Source of the DNA: Atriophallophorus winterbourni
Taxonomy: Eukaryota > Platyhelminthes > Trematoda > Plagiorchiida > Microphallidae
Reading direction: 5' to 3'
Assembly (NCBI GenBank): GCA_013407085.1
Contig: JACCGJ010010175.1
Span: 62,001 to 126,000, forward strand
DNA: 64,000 nt
Shown: positions 22,846-33,984 of the stretch, piece by piece
How positions within the stretch are numbered: the first letter of the stretch is position 1
How the letters are laid out: the number at the start of each line of letters is the position of its first letter
Position numbers and translations under genes: made by a program
The notes under the pieces: model-generated
What the model was told of the DNA's origin: nothing
Databases searched by the model: none
The model's input: the letters and a program-made list of their open reading frames with translations, nothing else

Positions 22846-23534
22846 TTGAATCCATTAAATATTTCCGGTGAAAGCATGCACTCGAAAACCTTATTATCTT
22901 CTCGAATTAAGCTTCGTAAATTATCTAAGCTTAGTAATTGTACTGTCAGATTAGACAGTGACACTTCAGTTATTCTGAATAAATTTGAAAAAATAGAATC
23001 AGAGATGTTAGAACTTAGAAACGAACTAGCAATATGCAAATCCTGCTATAATTCTCTAAAACCTCTATTATCCCTCATGAACTCTGATATTGGTATTGAC
23101 CACCATATATTGATTCAAGCCAATAAATTTATAGAAACAATGAGCACGGAAGTATATCAAAGAGAAGCTCGCTCGAAAAATGTTATCATCTTTAATGTTG
23201 CAGATAATTATCCTTTAAACGATTTAAAAAATATATATTCTCGACATATGGCATACCCATTGAATGTTTCACTGTAGTTCGACTTCGTAAAAACACAATT
23301 AAACAACGGACTCCTATTTTATTGAAATTCTCAGATAAGAGTTTTGCATTGTATTTACTTGATAATAAAAACCTTTTGAAAAGTATACTCAGGTTCTCGG
23401 GTGTGGTCTTAAAACCGGACTTAACACCCATGCAACGAAAATTCAACTATAAAAAACGCAAATTTATCAGCTCCACTATTAGTAACAATACCTCAGATAC
23501 CAATGAACAAATGCAACGTGAATCTGTAATTTAA
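22846..23534 (+). pseudogene. ORF1 of element B1 (RRM-like nucleic-acid-binding protein)
   Basis: The N-terminal half (22,846-23,277, 143 codons) has a heptad-like helical stretch 'LNKFEKIESEMLELRNELA', a likely coiled coil, then 'REARSKNVIIFNVADNYPLN', the first strand of an RRM-like domain as in many ORF1 proteins. A frameshift near 23,275 moves the frame; the continuation reads 'VVRLRKNTIKQRTPILLKFS' and 'LDNKNLLKSILRFSG', and ends with a basic tail 'MQRKFNYKKRKF'. Another Pro/Tyr/Asn-rich frame follows at 23,712-23,966, a probable linker before ORF2. Confidence 0.7.
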
Positions 23535-24004
23535 ATTAACTCTAATAATTCCCAAAGTTCGACACCCGCACCTGATAATCATGGCGTGAGTGTAACTCGA
23601 CATTTGCATCAACGCTCGCCGCGTTTACCTAAATTATGATAAACTCGGCTCCTCCTACCAAACCCTCCTTTTTTCAGAGAGGCAGTAATCGGACAACCTC
23701 ACCGACAACGTATGAAGACAACTAATTATATAAAAGTTTCACCCAGTCTCGACAACCGTATTGACACATCTCGTTTCCTAATGAATAACCCCTTACCATA
23801 TAAGCAACACTATCACCATTCATCAGCTCCTCCTATACCTTTTTGTAATATTCAACCTTATTATAATCCATCTACTATTACACAATACCCCTCCTTTTAT
23901 AATAAATACATTCTCCAAACTTTATTTTATAATCCATATGTTTCTCACTCCAATTATGAACCATAATTTAACCCTTATACCACTTTTTTTCTAAAACACA
24001 TAAA

Positions 24005-26240
24005 TTGAATTTTAAGCATAGTAAACTCTCTAATGCACCCACTCCAAATCCTTTAAGTTCCGACCTTTGTATTGTTTGTTTTCTGGTCATAAATGCTAGA
24101 TCAATTATACCTAAAATCCATATACTAAAATCTCACCTATCTTCTAAACCTGTAGATATTATTCTTATAACTGAAAACTGGACTCGTGATGATCACTGTG
24201 ACTTTAAACTCATGGTACCTAACTACCAGGTATTTAGGAGAAACTGCACTCTGAAACGAGGTGGTGGTTGCCTTATTTATGTGCATTCAAGATTTAAAGC
24301 TAATAGCATAACATCTTTGAATTTAACAGAACTTGAAGATTCACTATGGATAGAACTACCTATACTAGATCTTTCAATAGGCTGCATCTACTACCCACCA
24401 GGCTCAACTTCATCTAATCTGAATACATTAACTCAAGCTTTTTTTGAAACGTCTTTACATCATGCACGCCATAAAGTTATAGCCGGTGATTTCGACATGC
24501 CTAATTTACACTGGCACGAACGAAGTTAAGTAAGCTCTCATACAAATTTTATGGAAACGCTTGACTTACTAGGTTACAAACAATTTATTGATAGACCAAC
24601 TAGAAAGGACAACATTCTTGACTTAGTCTTTACTCTAAATATTGATCCAAACAACTTACTAATATTGCCTTCCCCCTTTAATGGGGACCATAAAATATTA
24701 TCCTTCCACCTATCATGCACTTGCAAAGCTACCAATGAGGTCAAGACTCTTCACCGTTTCATCGATTGGAAGTTACTTTCAACACTTATAAGGATTGAAG
24801 ATTGGTCTCAATTCTTTCTTTCACATGATTTTCCAACTATATCCTCGACTTTCCATTCGAAAATTATAAGTTTAATCGATAAAGCTAGCAGTTCTAGAAA
24901 ACGCATAAAACAAACTAGGCTCGAGAAAATGGAAAAGAAAATGAAAAAGTGGTCTACAGTTGCAATTAACAATAATGATATCATTGCTCGTTTACGTTCC
25001 TATGAACTATTGAGTGACCACAAACTCATTCTAGACCACACATTGATTGCATCAGAAAATAGAGCACTGAACAGTTGTGATAAGCTGAAATCACTTAGCA
25101 AGTTATTTAAATCACGATCCGTAAACTCAACCAGCAAAGTAGATTTTATTATTCAGGATCGAACTTATAATTCGGCAGAAATAAGAATTACAGACCCTAT
25201 TACAATCTGCGAAGAATTTCTTAAATATTTTAATACTACTTACAATACTTCCATCTATAAAGATATGACTAGAACATTTCGGTCACCTAGTGTATTAAAC
25301 ACTATATGCATAAATCTGAATGACATTAATGAAGTCTGCAAGCAAACTACGTTCAGTCTCAAGCCAGACATAACAGGCATTCCACCCGCCATTTGCAGAA
25401 TGGGTGGTGACGATTTCAAACTTCTTCTACTGAACTTATTTAACACTTCAATCGAATCTGGAATCTTCCCTTTAGAATGGAAACACTCTGTCGTTACACC
25501 CAGACATAAATGTGGCTCGAAGCACACGGTATTAAATTATCGCCCAATTAACCACACAGCATTACTATCTGGATTACTTGAAAAAATAGTAAAAAAGCTA
25601 TCTTAAATCACTTATCACCAAGTTTCTTCTTTAGAGCTCAACATGGCTTCCCAAATAAAAGATCTTGCATTACATGTCAGCTTGAATACCTTGACTATAT
25701 TACTACATCGATTGAGGAAGGTTCGGCAGTTGTAGTTGTCTTCCTAGGCATAACTAAAGCATTTGATACTGTTCCTCATAAGTTATTATTATCGAAACTT
25801 GAATCATATGGCATCGGTGGTAATCTTCTTTCCTGGTTAACTTCTTTTCTTACTGATCGCAATTACTCTGTTGAAGTTAATGGCCGTAGATCAAGCAGCC
25901 TACCTATTCCCAGTGGGGTGATTCAAGGTAGCGTATTAGGCCCCTTACAATTTCTTATATATAAATGACATACATAACGTCACTTCACATAGCAAACTGT
26001 TCTTATTCGCTGATGACATGAAAGTTGTTATCACTTTCCCAGCTAATCAAGCACAAACTTATATAGCTCGAATGAACAATGATTTAGCTGCAATTGCAGA
26101 TTGGGCAAAAAATAATGGTCTAACGTTCTCAACAGCAAAATCTAATTTTATGCCTATAAGATGCACGATACAAAATAACGCAATCCTTCTTAACAATAAC
26201 GCAATTCAAATGATTTGCAGCACGCGTGATTTAGGATTTT
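24005..26240 (+). pseudogene. ORF2 of element B1: endonuclease and reverse transcriptase
   Basis: Endonuclease: 'VDIILITENWTRDD' (E-x-W), 'RGGGCLIYVHSRF', 'IGCIYYPPGS' and 'VIAGDFDMPNLHW' (GDFN-like); a single TAA at 24,527 interrupts, and the domain ends with 'NILDLVFT' and 'NGDHKILSF' (the D-H pair). Reverse transcriptase: 'GIPPAICRMGGDDF', 'FPLEWKHSVVTPRHK' and 'NYRPINHTALLSGLLEK'; after a frameshift near 25,595 come 'AQHGFPNKRSC', 'VFLGITKAFDTVPHKLL', 'LPIPSGVIQGSVLGP' and, after another near 25,955, 'LFLFADDMKVV' (FADD catalytic block intact). The long frame 24,551-25,606 (351 codons) is the largest uninterrupted frame in the window. Confidence 0.85.
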
Positions 26241-26515
26241 GATATTTTTCATCACTCACTTTCAACAAACTAATACGTTACCTTAATACTAAAGCTGGAC
26301 AAAGTATGAATATTAAACACAGATCTATAATTCAGTCTCATTGTAAAATAGAAATGTATTAATTGTTCACCATTCCTATCTTTGACTATTGTAACATAAT
26401 ATTTACTAATATAAATAAAACCGATAGCATAGTTTTAGAAAAGATACAACGTACTTTCTCGAAATCAATAATCGGCTATACCAACAAACAATCCTATAGA
26501 GAAATCATCAGGTAG

Positions 26516-27283
26516 AACATTTAAAGTAAGAAGATTGCTAATTTTTTCTATGGTAAGAAATGAAGCTAGATGTGATTTGAATTCATTTGAAGATGAACTG
26601 AGTTTCATATATTTTGGAATAAGATTCCACAGTTTAGCATATTTATTCAAGAAGGAATTGTTCCTTCCTCTAGCACGAAACCTTGGTAATTTAATATTTT
26701 TTCACTGTTTCTCAAGCTACACTTAAAATCATGTCGTACATAAAGACGCGAACTTATTTCTGTATTATCCGTTAACAGTATTCTAAAAATAAGATGAGAT
26801 TATGCTTGAGTCTGCGAAACCATTAGGGATTAAGTTTCAGTTGTATACATCTTTCTCTATAAGATTGTTTGGTGGTATAACCGATGATGGATTTTGAGGA
26901 AGAACGTTGTATCTTTTCTAAAAGTATGCTATCGGATTTATTTATATTGGTTTATATTATGTTGTTATAGTCTAGGATAGGAATCGTGAAAAATATATAC
27001 ATTTCTACTTTACAATGAGGTTAAATTATAGATCTATGTATAATATTCATACTTTTCTTATCTGTGGTAATAAGGTGGCGTATCTGTTCATTGAAAGTGA
27101 GTGATGCATAATATGGAAATCCTAAATCACGCGTGCTGTAAATCATTTGAATTGCGTTATTGTTAAGAAGGATTGAGTTATTTTGTATCGTGAATCTTAT
27201 AGGCATAAAATTTGATTTTACTGTTGAGAACGTTAGACCGTTATTTGTCGCCAAATCTGCAAATGCAGCTAAATCATTTTTTA
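26516..27283 (-). mobile_element. CR1-like family B copy B2, inverted against B1
   Basis: The minus strand matches B1 from 'NNGLTFSTVKSNFMPIR' (27,250) through 'NNAIQMIYSTRDLGF', and goes on to the ORF2 C-terminus 'FKSHLASFLTIEKISNLL' and 'LNVLPDD' at about 26,520. The part from 27,283 to about 26,863 is the reverse complement of 26,078-26,515 in B1. The remaining 350 bp is the 3' end that B1 lacks. The two copies are thus tail to tail with a junction at about 26,515. Confidence 0.8.
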
Positions 27284-28387
27284 CAATGTATTTGTTTGCT
27301 TACTGATCAGTTCAGGAATCAGGTTAAAATACATTGGGCAGAAATTGTTTTCAACCGGTTGTATGTGTTAAAGATGTATAGTTTAATTCAATTCCAGAGT
27401 TCAAAGCTTTATGGTGCAGAATATATAGGTTCAATGTACGGATTGGTCGACATGAAGTTGTCCAAGTTCGATTTGAATATATTCAAGTTGGGTGAATGTA
27501 CAACGTTATGGGGTAGGGAGTTCCAGGTAAAACATACACGTACAGAATAAAAATACCCTCGACAGTTCAGTCTCGCGTCGGGAATGAGTACTGTATAGTC
27601 ATGACTGCGGCTGCTTCTGGGTGATAGTTGTGTGAATAGTTTATTCAAAGGATGGTTCGGGGTATGCAGTATATTGAACATAGAAATCTAGTCGCCTGTA
27701 AGACGTCGGTAGCGAGAGTCGAGAAGATTGAGGCTTGTAATCGGATCTACGTATTGTTTGTGCTTTGAACCACGTACAAGCTTCGTGGTCAAATGATATA
27801 TTCCCTGCAAGTGGCTGATGTCATTTTGCAGCCAGGGTGACCAAGCCTGAACCGCCTACTCCATGGTGGGCCTCAACTACGTATTACTTATTCGATGAAC
27901 AGTTTGCTCTGTGAAACTCTTGAATACGCGTTACAGCAGAAGCATTACTTTTGACGTCTTTCCATAGACAGCTGTGGCGTTATGTAATGGTTTCAACGTG
28001 CTGCTCAAACACACACCGAAGTCCTTTTCCTTGTCAGTGCTTTCAAGAATATGAGAAGAATGGGTGTAAGAGAAAAAGAAATGTATTCTATCTTGCATTT
28101 TCTGAAATTGATAGTTAGCTTATTTCTAACAGACCAGTCCTGTAAAGCATCGCGTCCCAGCTGAAGCTGTCTGCAATGTTCAGTTGTGCGTACCTGTCTC
28201 CACAGCTAGATGTCATCCGCAAATAACAAGATTTTGCTGCTAACAAGTTTAGTTTAGTCGTTTACAAAGATCAGGAAATGAATTGGTCCAAGCACTGTCA
28301 CTGCGGCACTCCACTCGTTACTACAAAGTGTCACGACAAAGCACCATCCAACCTTAATCGAATGACACGGTCACGAAGATAATCCTC
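27284..28387 (-). mobile_element. CR1-like family A copy A2, minus strand
   Basis: From 28,387 down: 'EDYLRDRVIRLRLDGALS', 'VTSGVPQ' and 'LVICG', then 'STDKEKDFGVCLSSTLKPLH', 'TAVYGKTSKVMLL', 'PTMEYAVQAWSPWLQND'-like sequence (one stop included), 'LVRGSKHKQYVDPITSLNLL' and 'FNILHTPNHPLNKLFTQLSP', ending at 'NPYIEPIYSAP' and part of the 3' UTR. It lacks the last ~100 bp of the element and joins B2 directly. It is closely related to A1, so A1 and A2 make a second inverted pair about 5.3 kb apart. Confidence 0.8.
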
Positions 28388-30120
28388 AAGCGTTTCTTGG
28401 CTTTGGTCAATAATTATAAACGCTTTATTCCATAATATGCTATGAGTTTGCAACCCTCGACTTACTAGTTGAGGGGGAAATAACGTGAATTTAAAATGAT
28501 TGACGAAGCCGTCAAATCATTCGAACAACTCAAATCTGCTTTAAACAAAGTTACTACACTGACTTATCTATCAACGAACCTCAATGCTCAGTTGTCTGTC
28601 ACTACAGACGCATCACAAGAAGCAGTCTTCCCAGTCCTTCAATATCATCAAGCCACTCGCTTTCTTTTCTCGTCGTCTTCAACCAGCTCAAACTCAATAC
28701 AGCAAGTTCGGTCGTGAGTTACTGTCTATCCATTATGCGATACGACATTTCAGACATTTGAATAAAGGTTGTGATTTCACAGTATGGACCGATCACTAAC
28801 ATCTAAATTTTGCTCTTGCTGCACCATTAGATCGATATTCGCCTCGAGAAATACGTCACTTGTGTTGTATCTCACAATTCACCAGTGTCATTCGATATCT
28901 TGCCGGCTCGTCAAACACAGATGCGGATACTTTCTCTCGCTTTGAGTTAAGCGCCACCGAGCAGCCTGGAATGGACTTGGAACATTTAGCACGTTCGCAG
29001 CAAAATGACCCTATAAGAAATTGGTACATTACTTCACAATCGGTAAAATTCGCTGTATTCCGATACTTAATTTCAAACCATATCTGGTTTGTGACACGTC
29101 TACTTTTAAAGCCAGTCCAATTGTCCCTTCAAATTTGGGACTTACAGTATTTAACCATTTACATGGTTTATCACATCCTGTAGTAGAAGCTAACCTGAAG
29201 CTAAATAGCTCTCATTATCTTTGGTCTGGCATGCATTAAAACGTTTAACTTTGTACCAACAGTTGCATCCTATATCAACAGAGCAAAGTCCAACTTCATA
29301 CCATCAGTTCCCCTGGTGTATTTACACCTGTTACGGAGCGCTTTCAGCACGTTCACTTGGAACTCGTTGGTCCATTAGCGGTCCCTATAAGTTCCTCCTG
29401 CATCGATCGTTTTACCCGTTGTTCATCGACTGTAGCCATCCCTGATATCAGTGCAGAAATTGTTGCGAAATCCTTCGTTCAACATTAGAGCAGCAACTTT
29501 GGTGTACCAAACACTATAACCACTGACAGAGGTTCCAAATTTCAGTCAACGCTTTTTTCTGGAACTAAATAGAAAACTCGGTACGAAGCACATACAGACT
29601 GCGGCCTACTTCAAATGGCTTAGTCGAGAGGTTTTACCGGCAACTCAAACCCGCAATCATGAGTCAAGTGAATTTAGATTGTTGGTCAGAGTCATTGCCC
29701 TTGGTGCTTCTCGGTATTTGTAACACCGTGAAAGACCTGGGTTGCTCAGCTGCTGAAAGAGGAAACGGTAATACACTTATTCTACTTAGCGATTTTATGT
29801 CATCTTCTGATTCACCATTAGATCTTACAGCTTTACAATATGCCAGTCGCCTTCACAGCTACCATAGGTCGCCAACACACTCAGCTGTTCTACGTCCCAG
29901 CTAACTTCTCTACCCGCGACTTTGTGTTTGTGCTTGCCGATCGTGTACATCGACCACACCAACCACCAACCACTGGTCCGTACAAGGTGCTCAGCAGGTA
30001 TCATAACCAGAATGGGTCACGAAAAACGGTCAGTATCTATCGTTTAAAAGTCGCTTACGTTGAACCGAAATCGCAAGCAAACGCAATTCCCAAAAACGTT
30101 ACTCCACAAGCGTCAGAATG
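28388..30120 (+). pseudogene. Ty3/gypsy RT end, RNase H and integrase
   Basis: Resumes with 'FLGLVNNYKRFIP' (RT thumb/tether), about 110 residues downstream of where the RT stopped at 22,756; the catalytic YVDD part is missing. Then 'FEQLKSALNKVTTLTYL' and 'SVTTDASQEAV' (RNase H), 'LAFFSRRLQPAQTQYSKFGR' and 'ELLSIHYAIRHFRHL'. After a stop: 'VIRYLAGSSNTDADTFSR' (RNase H end). Integrase: 'HLELVGPLAVP' and 'FGVPNTITTDRGSKFQS' (second D of D,D-35-E), then broken frames to 'FSTRDFVFVLADRVHRPHQP' and 'TGPYKVLSRY', the integrase C-terminal domain. The reading frame ends at TGA 30,119. No 3' LTR is recognisable by eye. Confidence 0.85.
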
Positions 30121-30639
30121 AGAACAACACGTTTCTTCATTCACATCACCTAAAATCACTCGTACCCCTGAATTCCCTGTTTAACCCCCCATGTTCTTAT
30201 TGAACCGGATCTTACTCCGTATCTATTTAATCTTTCACCAAATCTTCCAACAATGGAAAATAAAAGATGAAATTGTTATGAGGCTCCCCAGAGTAAACTA
30301 TTCCCGCTACATCGCCTTCTTCAGTTAATACTCTAGCGCAAACCATTATCTCATCCAAGAATATTACGTCTCCTCACTCAAGTAAAAGAATCCTACTACC
30401 TAAGCTTCGCAAAATTAGCGCTCTATTTCCAACACCGGCTTCGATTATGAATTTTTAATAGAAATGTGGAAACATTTAATGAACATTTTACTCCGCACCC
30501 AACTGAGAATCACAGCGTTATGTATAATCAGTTAGAACAGATCATTCCAGTACAACTCCAACGCCTGAACAATAAATACTAGAGTCTACTTTTGAATTAT
30601 CATGCGACATCATAACCTTTTGTCCTGATAGATGATCTC

Positions 30640-32350
30640 ATGACACCTATTTACAATATATACATCCATTTTATATACAGCCCCCAATTTTCTTCAATCA
30701 AATATTAAAAACATTCCCAATGCTTAAAATGCTTAAACATGGACTCTCCTGCACTACATAATGTTAAATTGCATACGAAGCCACTCTCTACCCATCTTTC
30801 ATCACTCCTTCAATTTAGAAAACCGTTTAAAGAACACATTCTACATAATCCGTCTTGTGATCCCTGTATTTTTCGTTTTCTTGTTATGAATGCTTGATAA
30901 ATTATACCTAAAATCCAAATACTAGAATCATACCTTTCTTAAGTCTGTAGACATTACTCTTATAACTAAATCCTGGACACCTGACGATCAACCAGACTCA
31001 TGCTCATGATACTTAACTTCCAGATGTTTATAAAAAACCGCACTATGAGACGAGGTGGTGGTAGCGTTATTTTGTGCATTCAAAATTTAATGCTGAGATC
31101 ATAAAATCTCAGAATTTATCGGAAATTGAATATTCAATATGTATGGTACAACCGATAATAGATCTTTTAATAGGTTGCATAACCTGCCAACTAGCGTCAA
31201 CATATTCTATTCTAGAAACATTGTCTCAAGCTGTAATATAAGCATCTTCACACCCTTCTCAACATAAACCTATTGCAGGCGACTTCAGCATATCCATTTT
31301 AAAGTGGCATGAACGCAATCTAATTGGCTCTCATACACCTTATATGAAAACGGTTGATTTACTATGTAACAAACAATCTATTGATAGACCAACCCGAAAA
31401 GACAACATTCTTGACTTAGTCTTCGAACTTAATATATTCTTCAACGATGATCAAGAAATATTATCTTTTCATCTACCATACAATTAAAACTCCGCTAGAG
31501 AAAATGGAAAAGAAATGAAAAGAATAGACTGCAGTCGCAATAGCCACTTATGATATCAGCGCTCGGTTAAGATCTTTTGATCAATTGATTGACTACAAAC
31601 TCATTCTTGGCCACATTGAATTCTGCAGGAAATGAAGACCTGAATAGTTATGATAAGGCGAGATCACAAAGCAGATTTTTTAAATCACTATTAATGAACT
31701 CAGTCAGTAATATAGATTTTATTATTACAGATCGAACTTAAAATTTTCAAGAAATAAAAATTACAGACCCTAATGCAATTTGCGAAACATTCATGTCATA
31801 TTTTTATACTACATAAAATAATTCTATCTACGAAGATAACACTAAACCAATTCAGCCAACAAGTGCACTGTAAACTTTATGCGTAAATCTGAATAAATCT
31901 GAAAATCCATTATCGAATATACCACCAAACAATCTTATAGAGAAAGTTGTATACAAATGAAGTTAGATACATTATATTTTGGTTGGCATTCAACGGTTGC
32001 ATACAAGTGAACCTTCATCCATCTTATTTTTTCTAATACTGTCATTGTATAATATAGAATCAACATGAAATCTTTGAATACGACATGATTCATAGAATAA
32101 TTCAAGAAACAGAGAAAAATCTAATAAAGTGCCATGAATTTGTAATATAGTGCTGAACAATTTTTGCTAGAATAAATACACTAAACTATCAAATTTCCTT
32201 CTAAAACATATAAGATTTAGCACCTAGTTTCATAAATTCAAATCACATCAGACTTCATTCATCACCATAGAAAAAATATCTAACTTTCTTAACCTTAATG
32301 TGCTACCTGATGATATTTATATTGTTATTAAATTAAGTTTCACAAGTTAT
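30640..32350 (+). mobile_element. CR1-like family B copy B3 with the RT domain deleted
   Basis: The plus strand aligns with B1 from the ORF1-ORF2 linker and endonuclease start ('FLVMNA..IIPKIQILES', about 30,880) through the linker ('PLEKMEKK', 'ISARLRSFDQLIDYKLIL', 31,490-31,620). Near 31,895 it jumps from a segment equal to B1 25,310 to one equal to B1 26,475 ('PPNNLIEKV'), so about 1.2 kb carrying the reverse transcriptase is gone. It ends with the family 3' terminus 'LNVLPDD' near 32,320. It has many stops and is older or more decayed than B1. Confidence 0.75.
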
Positions 32351-32954
32351 AAAAGAACATTCATTCGGTTTTTCTTTTTTTTCTTGTCAGCATAACTTCT
32401 CGACAAACACCAAATAAAAACTTGCCCACAGAAGACCTCGATCTGATGTAATCTATTCCCCTCCTCTACAAGATAAGAAAACAGTTGATTTTCAGGATAA
32501 ACTGATCTACTTCGAACAATCCGAAATAAGCGTTCCGACTAATGAACAAAACTGTATCACCACACTACATCGATGAACATCTTCCGCTGACTTTAAGTGC
32601 TCCCGGGATCATTCATTGATCTTTTCGCAATACCAGTATTCCACTTGTTTATTAATAGATCACTCCTTGATGGTCTGAAAGCATTAAGAATATAGTGCTT
32701 ACCTTCATTATATAATGAACGAAATTTTCCGCTGCATATTTTAACATGAAAATTTAATCACGACTATACACCTATTTCTTTGGTTGTACGAATATTATGG
32801 TAATTACTGACCATGACTGGCATGCCTTGGATATACAAGAATGCAGTATTCATTTATTAATTTATTTATTTATGATTGTACATACATTGATTTCATTGTA
32901 AAAACAGTTTGGTGATTATAAATTATACTTACCATGAGTTACATATACTAGAAA
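32351..32954. other. Non-coding, with a TTTA-rich 3' tail repeat
   Basis: At 32,812-32,875 the sequence 'catgccttgga' followed by '(tttat)n'-type tail matches 36,415-36,470 ('tatgccttgga', 'aataaaatttatttattt'). The two look like the 3' ends of one retroelement family with a TTTA tail. Confidence 0.45.
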
Positions 32955-32975
32955 ACATTATTCATTTTTTTATTC

Positions 32976-33172
32976 AGCATTGTCTTCGGAACAAGCAGAA
33001 TAGATGCGGCATACAATGTGCAAATCCCAGCAGCACTGAAAGAGGGGACTTCATGTGACCTGATCAGAGTGATAAATCAGCACACAAGGCTCGCTGCAAA
33101 TCATTCAGACTGCATTCGACGTTGTTTTGTTGAGACAATTTTATTATTATGTCCTTATTTATGATATAATTG
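32976..33172 (+). CDS. Possible exon of an unidentified gene
   Basis: A strong polypyrimidine acceptor ('ttttttattcag', ending 32,975) is followed by a 65-codon open frame with non-repetitive protein: 'SRIDAAYNVQIPAALKEGTS', 'CDLIRVINQHTRLAANHS' and 'DCIRRCFVET', ending at TGA 33,170-33,172 or splicing out before it. The 'R-I ... (I/V)P ... TxC ... RxC' pattern vaguely resembles MIX23/CCDC58, a mitochondrial intermembrane-space cysteine-motif protein, but the spacing of the second cysteine is off by two and no neighbouring exons were found. The real gene status is uncertain. Confidence 0.25.
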
Positions 33173-33984
33173 TGTCTTTATTTGGAATTCTGTGTTTAAT
33201 TTCAAGCACTGTATTCAAAAAATATGGTGCTGATGAATATTTTAAAACGTCCCGCTTACAAAATTATTGGATATCGGAAATGTCAAACCCACAAGTCGCG
33301 AATCTAAGATCTCAATCTGTGCTAAAGAAGAAGAGGAAAATGCGAGGTGACGTTATAGGAGCCTTTCTAATCCTATAATGTTGCACAAGAGAAAATATTA
33401 CTGGTTTTTCCAATGTTCACTTAACAAAATTTCTTAAGCTAGGACCATGCTGCTTGTGCGTGTGCACTTTATCAACAAACGCGTGGTTAACCACTAAAAC
33501 AGATTTCTAGAAAGTATTATATCGATTGTAATTGTGGTAATATTTTCGAGGAAATTAAAAGCCGATTGACGGTACATTTTCTTTTATATTATATAGAAAT
33601 GAAAAGGAATAAAAAAATAATATATTTAAATTATTATTGACAATCCAGAAATTTTCAAAAAATATTGACCTTCAAAATACTCAGAAAAATCAGAACGATT
33701 CGAGGATATGTCATGCTTAGCATGCTCTGGAGATTTAAGAATAAAACAATTATTTGTATAATTATTCAGTAAATACGAGCTAAATTTCGAATTAGGATCA
33801 ATAAAGACGGCTAAACACTCTAAAATATTTGGGTGCTATTAGGTATTGTCTAAGTGAGTACTATTCATTGTAATTGGCAATCAAAATCATTATTTAAGTT
33901 TATCAACGTGTGAAATCCATTTCAGGAGTTATCAATGGAAGCGGCACTATATTGAAGCAAACACTATATACGTACCTGTATCCA
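33173..33984. other. AT-rich, no recognisable gene
   Basis: An 83-codon frame (33,127-33,378) ends in a basic stretch 'LKKKRKMRG' and is not recognised. The rest is low-complexity AT-rich sequence. Confidence 0.45.

Larger units (their letters stand above)
22757..26515 (+). mobile_element. CR1-like family B copy B1, nearly full length
   Basis: The plus strand carries a short AT-rich leader (22,757-22,845), ORF1 (22,846 to about 23,530) and ORF2 with endonuclease (24,005-24,720) and reverse transcriptase (about 25,250-26,500). It is cut at 26,515, where a minus-strand copy of the same family begins. It is the most complete family B copy in the window and sits inside the gypsy element, between its RT start (22,756) and its RNase H region (28,388). 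An in-frame stop and at least three frameshifts inactivate it. Confidence 0.85.
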
